Shown: positions 10,090 through 17,218 of the stretch, piece after piece
Layout of the letters: every line of letters starts with the position of its first letter
Position numbering within the stretch: the stretch's first letter is position 1
From: a virus
Virus record (IMG/VR): IMGVR_UViG_3300020147_000024
Span: 1-24,950 of that record
Strand: one strand, 5' to 3'
Length of the DNA: 24,950 nt
Program-made: the position numbers and the translations under genes
The notes under the pieces: model-generated
What the model was told of the DNA's origin: nothing
What the model saw: only the letters and a program-made list of their open reading frames with translations
Database searches by the model: none

Positions 10090-10857
10090 TTATCTCCCAT
10101 AACGAGGCACTCGGAATACTTCTTTGTCTCTGTAAATCCGACGTGCGCGTTTCTGTAGTATGATTTTTTGGTTGCGGGTTTCAGAAGCTGCTTCCGCATT
10201 AGCAACCTGTTTCAATTCTGCGAAAGCACGAACCTTAGCTCGGTTCAAGAAGTAAGCAAACTGATTAGGATCAAGGACAGGCTCAAAGTTATCCGACATA
10301 ATAAAGTCTGGATACATCTGACCATGACACAAGGTCTTCTCAGCTTGTAGCGTTGTATCTTCGTCATCGTCGTAGGCGTTGAACACCAGTTGACGATTGT
10401 TCAGTTGAACGAAATACTCAGGGAACCGGTCTGTACGAACAATCACCTGTAGCTCAGAGTCAGAATAATCTGAGGTAACAGTCATCCCAAGGACTTCTGT
10501 AGTCTCTTCGCGGAGACTGTAAGAACGCTGGAGGAACTCCTTCCAGTCAACTTGGTATACATCATGAAAGTCAGGGAAGCTGTCTCCAGTCTCCTTGCGA
10601 TCATACTGCACCCATTCTAATTCAGTAACACGAGTAGGTAATGACATCACACAAGGAACTGCCGGATCGTTCGATGGATCGAGCTGAAATAATCCTGAGT
10701 GTACTGGAAGCTCTAGTTCCGTCGACAGATCGTAATAGACGCCTTTCAAGAGCATTGCGACTTGATTGGACTCTACGGTATCTGTTATCGAGTTAACCTC
10801 GTCAGAGTCCAACGAAGCCAAGAGCTGCTGGGTCATTTCAAGGAGAGTGTACCGCAT
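10090..10857 (-). CDS. Head-tail adaptor / tail tubular protein A-like
   Basis: A 255-residue protein of the size and composition of podoviral adaptor proteins, which form a dodecameric ring under the portal (T7 gp11-like). The N-terminus is helical (MRYTLLEMTQQLLASLDSD). The middle is acidic and beta-rich (GVYYDLSTELELPVH; ELEWVQYDRKETG). The C-terminus has a long helix LNRAKVRAFAELKQVANAEA followed by a basic tail RARRIYRDKEVFRVPRYGR, the most recognisable part for this group. Its ATG overlaps the fibre stop as TAATG. Position between a tail fibre and the nozzle agrees with an adaptor. Confidence is moderate to high on class, lower on exact orthology. Confidence 0.7.
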   Translation of the reverse strand: MRYTLLEMTQQLLASLDSDEVNSITDTVESNQVAMLLKGVYYDLSTELELPVHSGLFQLDPSNDPAVPCVMSLPTRVTELEWVQYDRKETGDSFPDFHDVYQVDWKEFLQRSYSLREETTEVLGMTVTSDYSDSELQVIVRTDRFPEYFVQLNNRQLVFNAYDDDEDTTLQAEKTLCHGQMYPDFIMSDNFEPVLDPNQFAYFLNRAKVRAFAELKQVANAEAASETRNQKIILQKRARRIYRDKEVFRVPRYGR

Positions 10858-12272
10858 TAGGTAATTGCTCCTCTAATGATCGCAAAGCGAATAACAAGTG
10901 CCTCGCCAAGGGCACCAGCAGTGTTGTTACGAACAGTAATCGTAGCAGAACCAGCAGCGCAAGCAGCGTTCAGAGTGTAAGCACCAAGCGTACCACCTGA
11001 AACATGGTTCAAGACCAAGAGATCAGTCGCACCAATAAAGATACTGTTAAGTGTGAAGCTGACAATACCACCAGCACCCAAGCTGGCGTTGTTCATGGTG
11101 ATCTGACCAGAGAGTTTATCTAAAGTAACAGCAGTAGACTTCGAAGTCAGCTGAGTTACAGTACCACCGAGTGTAAATCCAGCAGCGTAACCAAACACAT
11201 TACCGAAAAGGTTCGTACCACCAAGGAAGAGGTTTCCGACCGAAGCAGGATCACCAATCACAACCTGATTAGCAGCATTGACGTAGGCGATATCCAGGAT
11301 GTTCGATACGTCAGCATTCAATCCTCTGACCTTACCAGAAGTACCATTCGGGAGCAAAACAGCTCCATTGGTGAACGTCTGACCGGTCAGGTCGAAACCA
11401 ACACTCCAAGTAGCACTACCTTCAAAACCAAAGACAATAGTAGAGCCATCAGCTTTAGCTGGCATAGCGCCAAAGCAGTCGCTGATCTGGAACACAGTCT
11501 TAGGACCAACACCACCCGCGCTTGTAGCAGTGTACATCGCGTCGTAAGCAGTGGAAGCTTGAGTGGTATCAGTAACAGCACCGTGGTCTAGAGCGATGAA
11601 GCGGTGTTTCTGAGTGGGAGTGCTGTCGCCATTGGCTTCGCACACACCCCAGACACCACCCATCAATCCAGCGAAATCACCACTAGAACTGACAATACCT
11701 GCTACACCTTCCATCACGCCTTGGGTAAAGGCTGAAAGGTCTACACCCTGAGGGTGGATAATCCAGCCACGAAGAGCAGGACTTCCACCAGTCCAGGCTG
11801 TAGGAACATCAGCAAAAACACTAAGAAACTGTCCAGCAGTAATACCACCCTGTTGACCCGGTGTAGCGGCGATAACAGAATTGAAAGCGACAGTCGAGAC
11901 GTCAGAAGGACCAGACTCGTTAGCCTCAGTAACCTGGAAATTACCATAGGTTCTGAAGGTAAGAGACCCGATTGTTACAGCAGTCTCGTCGTTATTATCT
12001 GTGAAATGGGGAAGAGTAAGTGCAATCGTAGCTTCAACATCGTCTGCGATATCACCGAGTCGAACTGGTTCTGTAGCAGACAACGGAGCAGGAAGATTGA
12101 TAAGACGCTGGCTGTTCATATCTACGTCAGCAAGCATGTGGTTCGGGTCTGCACCATTACGGAAGACAGCCAAATCCAGCGCGTCACTCACTGCCTCAAA
12201 GTTATTATTGATGGTAGCGAGAAGCGCGATAAGGTTTGAACCTGCGAGAGGGGTATAGTTTAGTTTTGCCAT
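10857..12272 (-). CDS. Tail fibre / receptor-binding protein, 471 aa
   Basis: Residues 1-85 form a typical fibre head-binding module: NYTPLAGSNL, NNNFEAVSDALD, then DMNSQRLINLPAPLSATEPV followed by RLGD. The asparagine/proline/TEPVRLGD motif is common in phage tail fibres and spikes. The centre is beta-rich and low in charge. The C-terminal ~100 residues (GGTVTQLTSKSTAVTLDKLS; ITMNNASL; ATDLLVLNHVSGGTLGAYTL; FAIIRGAIT) match a module widely shared by phage tail proteins. The start has GGGAG close upstream and follows a UUCG hairpin at 12293-12314. It probably projects from the tail and binds the host surface. Confidence 0.8.
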   Translation of the reverse strand: MAKLNYTPLAGSNLIALLATINNNFEAVSDALDLAVFRNGADPNHMLADVDMNSQRLINLPAPLSATEPVRLGDIADDVEATIALTLPHFTDNNDETAVTIGSLTFRTYGNFQVTEANESGPSDVSTVAFNSVIAATPGQQGGITAGQFLSVFADVPTAWTGGSPALRGWIIHPQGVDLSAFTQGVMEGVAGIVSSSGDFAGLMGGVWGVCEANGDSTPTQKHRFIALDHGAVTDTTQASTAYDAMYTATSAGGVGPKTVFQISDCFGAMPAKADGSTIVFGFEGSATWSVGFDLTGQTFTNGAVLLPNGTSGKVRGLNADVSNILDIAYVNAANQVVIGDPASVGNLFLGGTNLFGNVFGYAAGFTLGGTVTQLTSKSTAVTLDKLSGQITMNNASLGAGGIVSFTLNSIFIGATDLLVLNHVSGGTLGAYTLNAACAAGSATITVRNNTAGALGEALVIRFAIIRGAIT

Positions 12273-12292
12273 TATGCTCCCTTGAGGAAAGG

Positions 12293-12314
12293 GGAGGAGC
12301 CCGAAGACTCCTCC
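12293..12314 (-). terminator. UUCG-capped hairpin, probable terminator or processing site
   Basis: On the transcribed (minus) strand the RNA reads GGAGGAGUC-UUCG-GGCUCCUCC, a 9-bp stem (one U-G wobble) closed by a C(UUCG)G tetraloop, the most stable tetraloop class. It is followed by CCTTTCC rather than a clean U-tract. It lies in the 51-base gap between the 49-residue gene and the tail fibre. A partial terminator or an RNA-processing/stability element is likely. Because the downstream fibre start begins only about 20 bases later, it could also influence fibre translation. Confidence 0.6.
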
Positions 12315-12323
12315 GCTAGTTCA

Positions 12324-12473
12324 TTACTCTACGCCGTCTTCGAGGTCAGCCTTTGCAGCTTTCTTAGCAGCCTTAGCAGCTGCCTTGGCCTCTTCGGCCT
12401 TCTTCTTGGAGTACCACTTGTACCCGAAGTAACCAGCAGCGCCGAGCACTGCCAACATAACCACAGTTTCCAT
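12324..12473 (-). CDS. Small single-span membrane protein with Lys/Ala tail, 49 aa
   Basis: An ATG at 12473 opens a 49-codon frame ending in TAA at 12324. AGGAG stands 6 bases upstream of the ATG, the same quality of site used by neighbouring genes, and the gap to the preceding stop is only 10 bases. The protein starts METVVMLAVLGAAGYFGYKW, an N-terminal hydrophobic segment (residues 2-18), followed by YSKKKAEE and an alanine/lysine-rich helical tail ending DLEDGVE. It follows the spanins, so an accessory lysis role (holin, antiholin or membrane modulator) is possible. No family is recognised. The strong ribosome site and perfect fit in the gap make it a likely real gene. Confidence 0.75.
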   Translation of the reverse strand: METVVMLAVLGAAGYFGYKWYSKKKAEEAKAAAKAAKKAAKADLEDGVE

Positions 12474-12483
12474 TAAGGACTCC

Positions 12484-12714
12484 TTATTTCATCTCGATGA
12501 TTTGAACTACTTCCTTAGGAAGTTCGAGGGTAGTAGACCTTTTAGTCCACCTCCCCCGAGCTATTCGGTTCCGACCGACACCAGTAACCTCGACATCGAC
12601 GAAACCAAATTTCTGGAAGGCGGCCTGCGCCTGTGCATTAGATGCCATCTTAGTCAACCCCCGTAAGACCAGTTGGGCTTTGTACGTCCTCCCGCGTCTT
12701 AGGGTGTATTTCAC
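12484..12714 (-). CDS. Conserved-looking small hypothetical protein, 76 aa
   Basis: A basic 76-residue protein starting MKYTLRRGRTYKAQLVLRG. Residues 24-55 contain a helix rich in alanine/glutamine (SNAQAQAAFQKFGF) followed by VDVEVTGVGRNRIARGRW, a pattern I associate with small phage proteins found beside lysis or tail genes, but without a known function. Its ATG overlaps the o-spanin stop in the ATGA arrangement (12711-12714), so translation is probably coupled to lysis genes. It has no membrane segment or signal peptide. The role is unknown. Confidence 0.75.
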   Translation of the reverse strand: MKYTLRRGRTYKAQLVLRGLTKMASNAQAQAAFQKFGFVDVEVTGVGRNRIARGRWTKRSTTLELPKEVVQIIEMK

Positions 12715-13028
12715 GTCTTGTATTTAACCTCTTTGATACACTTTTCGTACAGGTTAGAGACACGAGTAATGGTCATATTCTTACGCTGTTCAGCAGTCGA
12801 GTACTTACGGAACAGGTCAAGTACCTGCGCCTTCGTCAACTCCTCAACAGGAATGTCTGTGTAACGCTTCGCCTCTGCCCGAATATCCGAAGGAAGCCAG
12901 GGGCAAGAGTTAGAAGCTTGGATTGCCTTAGCGGGTCCGCTTTTGGAAGTCACGCAACCGCTTAGCGTCGTCCCGATTAAGAATAACGGGATTAGGACGC
13001 TTAAGGTCTTCTTGCAGTAATTTCTCAC
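12711..13028 (-). CDS. o-spanin (Rz1-like outer-membrane lipoprotein)
   Basis: The 105-residue protein has a basic N-terminus (MRNYCKKT), a hydrophobic stretch (residues 8-20), and a lipobox LSG|C with the lipidated cysteine at position 25. This predicts signal peptidase II processing and anchoring in the outer membrane. It starts at GTG (13028) with GGAGG 6 bases upstream. The first 101 bases lie inside the 3' end of the i-spanin gene in another frame, the hallmark of overlapping Rz/Rz1 pairs. The mature part is soluble and carries two further cysteines (SNSCPWLPSD and EKCIKEVK). With the i-spanin it should bridge the periplasm and fuse the two membranes in the last step of lysis. Confidence 0.85.
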   Translation of the reverse strand: MRNYCKKTLSVLIPLFLIGTTLSGCVTSKSGPAKAIQASNSCPWLPSDIRAEAKRYTDIPVEELTKAQVLDLFRKYSTAEQRKNMTITRVSNLYEKCIKEVKYKT

Positions 13029-13281
13029 GCTCAGCCTCCAGTTTGTCGAGAGCCAGATCGTCTTCGACCTTTTGCTCTTCGTATTGTTTCAGAAGATTGT
13101 CCCTCTTCTCGATAGCGATGTTCAGGTTCGCTGCGTAGTCTTTCCACTGGTTGAGAGCTTCCCGAGGGACATACTCCCATTTGTGCCAGAGGATGAAACC
13201 TCCCGCAACAACAGCAGCAGCTAGAGCTGCCATTAAGTAACGCCCAATCGTCGATCCGAAAATCCCTAATAGCCACGCCAT
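12928..13281 (-). CDS. i-spanin (Rz-like inner-membrane spanin)
   Basis: I place the start at the ATG at 13281, which shares its A with the endolysin stop (TAATG), giving 117 residues; a longer frame would begin 33 bases inside the endolysin gene. The N-terminus has one membrane span (about residues 11-31, RYLMAALAAAVVAGGFILW). A periplasmic coiled coil follows, rich in E, K, L and Q (about 40-92, IEKRDNLLKQYEEQK), and a basic end (RLRDFQKRTR). This is the expected topology of an i-spanin, and the o-spanin starts inside its 3' end. The family is inferred from topology and overlap, as spanins share little sequence. Confidence 0.8.
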   Translation of the reverse strand: MAWLLGIFGSTIGRYLMAALAAAVVAGGFILWHKWEYVPREALNQWKDYAANLNIAIEKRDNLLKQYEEQKVEDDLALDKLEAEREKLLQEDLKRPNPVILNRDDAKRLRDFQKRTR

Positions 13282-13958
13282 TATCGACCTTTCCAAGCAT
13301 TGTAGACGGCCCAACCGAAGCCACCCACCATTAGAAGAACTCCTACAACTAGGAGTATTCTGGACATAGTACCCAAGTCCACGAAGGTCATACCCATATC
13401 GTGGAGTTGCTGTTGGAACCCTGAAGCGTGTTCTCCTTGAGCCTGTTCACCGAACAAAGACACTGCACCACCAGCGGAAGCAGTCGTCGCACCCTGGAGA
13501 GTTCTATTGCTCCTTAGTTTACCAGGTACGCGATACCCCACAAGCTTGCTCTTAGGAGTAGAAGCGATAGAAACACTGTTAGACTGATTGCCTCCAATGT
13601 GGTAAATCCGTCCACCTTGTTCTCCTAGGTACAGACCCACATGGCCTTGCCATCCGGTCCCTCGTTTGAAAACGACTACATCGCCCCTCTTGGGCTTGGA
13701 CGTAGGACTACCCCACTCCATATAGGAACGGGCTGCGAGGGACTTCGAATTAGAAAGACCAGCTTCCTTCAACCAAGACCCAACCGCAGCCGCGCACCAA
13801 GCAGTTTCATCAGATTTTACACCAGGAAAACCGGAATGCTTGAACATCTCCACAACACGGGGATTGGACTTACGTCCCTTGATCTCTTTGAGGCCAAGGT
13901 CTGAGAAGGCAATCTGTAAGTGCTTAGGGTCAGTCGGAAGAGCTTTCCTTACGATCAT
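13281..13958 (-). CDS. Endolysin, NlpC/CHAP-like cysteine peptidase (TIGR02594 type) with C-terminal membrane anchor
   Basis: The ATG at 13958 is chosen because AAAGGA lies 6 bases upstream; an upstream in-frame TTG has no comparable site. In the 225-residue product the catalytic cysteine is C55 in TAWCAAAVGSWLKEAGL. The histidine is H106 in GWQGHVGLYLGE, and GGNQ at 122-125 probably supplies the third polar residue. KRGDVVVFKRG (90-100) and VGYRVPGK (140-147) complete the TIGR02594 pattern. The enzyme should cut peptidoglycan peptides. A linker rich in G, A, Q and S follows, then a clear C-terminal transmembrane helix (201-218, ILLVVGVLLMVGGFGWAV) with basic residues after it. The start overlaps the holin gene by 29 bases. 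Confidence 0.85.
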   Translation of the reverse strand: MIVRKALPTDPKHLQIAFSDLGLKEIKGRKSNPRVVEMFKHSGFPGVKSDETAWCAAAVGSWLKEAGLSNSKSLAARSYMEWGSPTSKPKRGDVVVFKRGTGWQGHVGLYLGEQGGRIYHIGGNQSNSVSIASTPKSKLVGYRVPGKLRSNRTLQGATTASAGGAVSLFGEQAQGEHASGFQQQLHDMGMTFVDLGTMSRILLVVGVLLMVGGFGWAVYNAWKGR

Positions 13959-14145
13959 CCTTTTTCCTTTGCATGTGTTCGCCAATTTTCATGGCAGTCA
14001 GAATTATACCCATAACGAAACCGATGAAGGCCAGAATTTCGTTAGTTTGTGAAAGAGAGGGGGACCATACCGGTGTGGTAACCATCCCCCCCGCTAACAT
14101 CCACTCGTAGTTGTCTCTTGAAAGAATTGAGTGGAACATCTGCAT
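13930..14145 (-). CDS. Putative holin, 71 aa
   Basis: The start ATG at 14145 shares its A with the previous gene's stop (TAATG), giving 71 residues; an upstream extension in the same frame lacks support. The protein has a mildly hydrophobic N-terminal segment (YEWMLAGGMVTTPVW, residues 13-27), then LSQTNE. A strong membrane helix follows (residues 37-55, ILAFIGFVMGIILTAMKIG) and a highly charged tail (QRKKDDRKESSSD). Small size, one or two membrane spans, charged C-terminus and position directly before the endolysin fit a holin, which forms holes in the inner membrane at a set time. The start of the endolysin lies inside its 3' end. Pore-forming function is inferred from topology and neighbourhood. 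Confidence 0.65.
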   Translation of the reverse strand: MQMFHSILSRDNYEWMLAGGMVTTPVWSPSLSQTNEILAFIGFVMGIILTAMKIGEHMQRKKDDRKESSSD

Positions 14146-14618
14146 TACGAATGGACTGCGAACGTCGGAGCAGTAGCACCAACGACCTGACCATTGACAA
14201 ACCAGTTCAGACCATCGCAAAATAGTTTGATCTCAGTGCCGCCCGCAGGAACGAGGACGTTCAGGCGAGAGTTGGTCGAACCGTTCGGATACACAACCAC
14301 GGGATCAGCCGCAGCATCAGTGTCGATATGAACGAGGCCACCAAGATAGAAGTTGGTATTGGACATGGTTCTGATCGAAAACGTCTGAGCATCAGCAGCA
14401 ACGCCACCATACATGAAGACGTACTCTAGGCCATTCTCAGGCGTAGGAAGATCAATAACGCAGTTAGCAGTCAGATTAGGAACGATATGGATACAACCAG
14501 AGTCGTTCCGTTTGCAGACGTAAGTCGTAGCATTCGGTACTTTGATCGGCTTCTTAATGGTGCCGCCCAGACGGACGAGCAACTTAAACCAATCAATAAC
14601 ATTTACGTTAGTAGCCAT
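14145..14618 (-). CDS. Beta-rich putative virion protein, 157 aa
   Basis: The protein begins MATNVNVIDWFKLLVRLGGT and continues as alternating hydrophobic and polar residues: HIVPNLTANCVIDLPTPENG, LEYVFMYGG, NFYLGGLVHIDTDAA, VVYPNGSTNSRLNVLVPAGG and LFCDGLNWFVNGQVVG. This pattern suggests a compact beta-sandwich such as those in small head or fibre-associated virion proteins; I have no family name for it. AGGTGG lies 6 bases before the ATG. It is first in the cluster after the 14645-14670 hairpin and is coupled to the holin by TAATG. It could be a capsid accessory protein or belong with lysis; the former fits its composition better. Confidence 0.6.
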   Translation of the reverse strand: MATNVNVIDWFKLLVRLGGTIKKPIKVPNATTYVCKRNDSGCIHIVPNLTANCVIDLPTPENGLEYVFMYGGVAADAQTFSIRTMSNTNFYLGGLVHIDTDAAADPVVVYPNGSTNSRLNVLVPAGGTEIKLFCDGLNWFVNGQVVGATAPTFAVHS

Positions 14619-14644
14619 AGGATACCACCTTTCAATTGAGAATT

Positions 14645-14670
14645 GGAGGGGGACACCACCTTCCCCCTCC
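14645..14670 (-). terminator. Strong G/C hairpin after the capsid genes, possible terminator or processing element
   Basis: Perfect 9-bp arms GGAGGGGGA (14645-14653) and TCCCCCTCC (14662-14670) enclose an 8-base loop. The hairpin is the main content of the 71-base gap between the capsid accessory gene and the 157-residue gene. There is no U-tract on the minus-strand side (AATTCTCAATTG follows, itself a small dyad), so a classical intrinsic terminator is not proven. A stability or attenuation element that sets capsid mRNA above downstream mRNA is equally plausible. Confidence 0.5.
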
Positions 14671-14689
14671 CATCCTTAGGCATTAGTTA

Positions 14690-15223
14690 TTACGTAGCGA
14701 CGTCCAGACCCTTCGGGGTATAGAAGATACGCACACGCACCTTACCAGCCGTGAAGGCAGTGGCAGAAGTACGGGACGCACTAATAAGACCCGGAACAGT
14801 CGTCTCAGTACCAACCAGAGCACCGCGACCTGCGATGCCGGTAGGAACAGTCGTGTCCTGCTGCAAGCGCGTACGCTCACCAGCAGCGCCCATCGCGGCA
14901 ATCGGGAAGATCGTCAGGAAACCATCGGCATCAACCGGGGTAACCCGATCCATACCCATGAGACCCACGTCAATCGCCGTACCCGTCAGGGCCACAACGA
15001 GCGTCTCGACTTCCACATACGAAACGTAAGCGTTCGCAGGGAAGATCACAACGTCGTTCATGACAGTCTCAGTCTCAGTAAGCAGCGTGAGATCAATCAC
15101 GAACTCAGCACAATGCAGACCATGCTCAGTGCCGCCATAAGCGCCAGCAGGCATAAGAGACTTACCCGCGTCCGTGCCGTACTTAATGTACAGCCCGTCA
15201 TTATTCATCCAATCAGCAGGCAT
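14690..15223 (-). CDS. Putative capsid accessory (decoration-like) protein, 177 aa
   Basis: It lies directly downstream of the major capsid gene with a 17-base gap and AAAGGA 8 bases before its ATG, so it should be co-expressed with the capsid protein. The sequence is beta-rich and low in lysine: LHCAEFVIDLTLLTETETV, VVIFPANAYVSYVEVETL, ALTGTAIDVGLMGMDR, a DADGF segment, and a C-terminal KVRVRIFYTPKG strand. Proteins of this size and pattern are common immediately after the major capsid gene of short-tailed phages and are usually annotated as virion structural proteins. A cement or decoration role on the capsid surface is the best guess. Confidence 0.6.
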   Translation of the reverse strand: MPADWMNNDGLYIKYGTDAGKSLMPAGAYGGTEHGLHCAEFVIDLTLLTETETVMNDVVIFPANAYVSYVEVETLVVALTGTAIDVGLMGMDRVTPVDADGFLTIFPIAAMGAAGERTRLQQDTTVPTGIAGRGALVGTETTVPGLISASRTSATAFTAGKVRVRIFYTPKGLDVAT

Positions 15224-15240
15224 TGTTTATATCCTTTCTA

Positions 15241-16200
15241 TTAGACGTACACTTGGTCAGTGTCGGTGACGACGCAGACAAGGTTCTCAGGGCGGAACAG
15301 CTTCATGCCGTAACGCATAGTCGTGACATACTCGTCACGCTGAAGGTCCTTGTTATACTCGCTATCGACCTTGGCCGGCTGACGGATAGCACCCACGAAC
15401 GGGAGCACGTCAGGTGTAGCAGAGAAGAAGAGGTTGTTCACACCAGCCGCAGCGGTAACGCTGTCAATCGTCTCAGAGGCCGAGTTGACCTTGAGGTGAT
15501 GCGACACGTACACGTCGAAGCCGAAGATGTTCCGGCTGAACTGCATGCCAGTCGCCCAACCCGAAGACACGATACCGTCCCACTTGGGGCTCGGAGCCGA
15601 GAAGTTCACCAGGTTGGTGATGTTGTTGAACTGAACCTCGACCGAAGGATCAACAATGGCGACCAGATTGGTAGCCGGGACGTTGGCCTTCTTGAGGGCG
15701 TACAGGGCCTTGGAGAAGTCCTCGATAGCAATCGTCTCGTTCGTGCCAGAACCGATGAAACGGTGCTTGGCGCTGTTGATCGTGTTGCTATTGCCGGACG
15801 TCTGCCCATTGGGACCGACCGCAAGAGCGTCGTTCTCAACGGCTTCCATGATCGCACGATGCTGCTTCGGAACGAAGCTCGACACCAGGCGAGACATGTA
15901 GAAGCTGTCCTGCTTCATTTTGTTGTAGATGTACGTAGCACTCGCCTTGTACTCCGTGATGGAGAAGGTAAAGTTACCGGTATCCATCGCAGTGTACTTG
16001 ATCGCCTGGCCCTCAGCATAGTTATACGCCTCAGCCTGACCGATAGACGGGATATTCAGAGTATCGCCGTCACCAAAGTCAGTAATCCAGTCGATGTAAC
16101 GAGTGGCAAACAAGTCATCCAGAAGAACCTCTTTGAGCTGCGCGCTCCAAAGGTTCGAACGAATGAGATGTTGGTTTGTGTCAGTTGAAAAACCAGCCAT
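15241..16200 (-). CDS. Major capsid protein (HK97-fold expected)
   Basis: A 319-residue protein with an excellent ribosome site (AAGGAG, 6 bases before ATG). It is the first gene after the scaffold and shows codon choice dominated by C-ending and frequent codons, as expected for the most abundant protein. Features include an N-terminal arm (MAGFSTDTNQHLIRSNLW), DDLFATRYIDWITDFGDGD, an extended acidic/aromatic segment (IKYTAMDTGNFTFSITEYKA), a long helix (FVPKQHRAIMEAVENDALAV) and a C-terminal beta block (DEYVTTMRYGMKLFRPENLV). Such layout matches HK97-fold capsid proteins of podoviruses. It assembles the icosahedral head with scaffold and portal. Fold is inferred, not modelled. An antisense open frame covers nearly its whole length and is judged spurious. 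Confidence 0.85.
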   Translation of the reverse strand: MAGFSTDTNQHLIRSNLWSAQLKEVLLDDLFATRYIDWITDFGDGDTLNIPSIGQAEAYNYAEGQAIKYTAMDTGNFTFSITEYKASATYIYNKMKQDSFYMSRLVSSFVPKQHRAIMEAVENDALAVGPNGQTSGNSNTINSAKHRFIGSGTNETIAIEDFSKALYALKKANVPATNLVAIVDPSVEVQFNNITNLVNFSAPSPKWDGIVSSGWATGMQFSRNIFGFDVYVSHHLKVNSASETIDSVTAAAGVNNLFFSATPDVLPFVGAIRQPAKVDSEYNKDLQRDEYVTTMRYGMKLFRPENLVCVVTDTDQVYV

Positions 16201-16214
16201 CAGTTACTCCTTTT

Positions 16215-16943
16215 TTATCCTTTAAGAAAATCGTCGCCGTACATTTCAGTCTTCTTCAAAATCTCGTTCTGGACTCTGGGAGACCAATAGGTGCGGGGAT
16301 CAGACTTGCGAAGGCTTTCATAGTCCTTCAGGGTTCTGAACGAGCCAGTAGCCTTAGGAGCTTCCACAGTTGATGTGGGAGTCGGTACGTAAGTGTCTTT
16401 CTTCGCACCCTCCACTCCAACCATCTTAAAGAATGCTTTAGGATTGGTTGCAGCAAGGTTGTTCAGAAAGTCCGTACCTACCTCAAGCTCAGACGCTTTG
16501 GCAGCGAGAACCTTAGAGAAGTCAGAACCCCACTCCTTAGCCAGGGTGTTCTTCACCGTAGCGAGGTTAGTGGCGGCAGCCGTTTTCTTCTGTTCTTGTG
16601 TTAATGTCTCACGAATGAGACTCTGGATATCTTCTGGTTTAAGCTTGGTACCCTGATCCTCAGTGCTTGGTACCTTAGGTGCGGCACCTGCATCGGTCGA
16701 AGGCTTGGCGTTTTGTCTTTCCAAGAACTCTTCGAGAGTAATCCGTGTTTCCAAATCTTTCCGAAGTCGAGCCTGTTCCTCTTTGAGAGTTTCAATGAAC
16801 TTATCAGCTTCGACCTTACCTCTTGCGAGATCGTCCACAGTCTGAAACTTCTTGCCCTCTCCAACGAGAGTTTCCAGGTAATTCACGTCCCCACTCGGGG
16901 TACCGGGGTCACCGGCAGTGTCGTCAAAAAGTCCGTCGGTCAT
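16215..16943 (-). CDS. Scaffolding protein
   Basis: A 242-residue, highly charged, helical protein directly upstream of the major capsid gene and downstream of the portal, the standard slot for scaffold. It starts with an acidic, disordered segment (MTDGLFDDTAGDPGTPSGD). A coiled-coil region follows (VEADKFIETLKEEQARLRKD), then a proline/threonine-rich linker, a second helical block (LIRETLTQEQKKTAAATNLA) and a basic C-terminal end (NEILKKTEMYGDDFLKG) of the kind that contacts capsid protein. AAGGA lies 5 bases before the ATG, which overlaps the previous stop as TAATG. Scaffolds guide procapsid assembly and then leave. Sequence conservation is low in this class, so position and composition carry the call. 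Confidence 0.8.
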   Translation of the reverse strand: MTDGLFDDTAGDPGTPSGDVNYLETLVGEGKKFQTVDDLARGKVEADKFIETLKEEQARLRKDLETRITLEEFLERQNAKPSTDAGAAPKVPSTEDQGTKLKPEDIQSLIRETLTQEQKKTAAATNLATVKNTLAKEWGSDFSKVLAAKASELEVGTDFLNNLAATNPKAFFKMVGVEGAKKDTYVPTPTSTVEAPKATGSFRTLKDYESLRKSDPRTYWSPRVQNEILKKTEMYGDDFLKG

Positions 16944-17218
16944 TACGTTCCTTTTCGTGTAAAGTCTAACAGTGCAATGATGTTCATGAGAACTCGCCTC
17001 ATACCATTCACGTCAGCTTGTTTATAAGCCCAGTTAGGAGAGTCATAAACGTCTGACTTAACTTCCGAACGATCAAGGGCTGTGAGTTTCTCTTCCAATA
17101 TCTCCCGGAGTCGTCCAAGAGATATCGTGCTATTACGTAGCAACTTTTCAAAGTCTTCTTTGGCAGATTTATCTTTTAGATGTTTGGTCCACTCTACGGA
17201 TAAATTACGATTTGCCAT
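16943..17218 (-). CDS. Small helical hypothetical protein, 91 aa
   Basis: A basic, mostly helical protein: SVEWTKHLKDKSAKEDFEKL, then LGRLREILEEKL, an NWAYKQADVNGMRRVLMNII segment and a FTRKGT end. The PNWAYKQA..NG pattern recurs in small phage proteins of unknown function that I have seen, but no role is assigned. It is coupled at both ends by TAATG to portal and scaffold, so its expression tracks head assembly. It may be a packaging or portal-associated factor, by location only. Confidence 0.7.
   Translation of the reverse strand: MANRNLSVEWTKHLKDKSAKEDFEKLLRNSTISLGRLREILEEKLTALDRSEVKSDVYDSPNWAYKQADVNGMRRVLMNIIALLDFTRKGT

Noticed and set aside
15223-16188. 321-residue open frame on the plus strand opposite the major capsid gene
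   Set aside because: It mirrors the capsid gene almost exactly, has no ribosome site or neighbours on that strand, and is explained by the biased codon use of the capsid gene.
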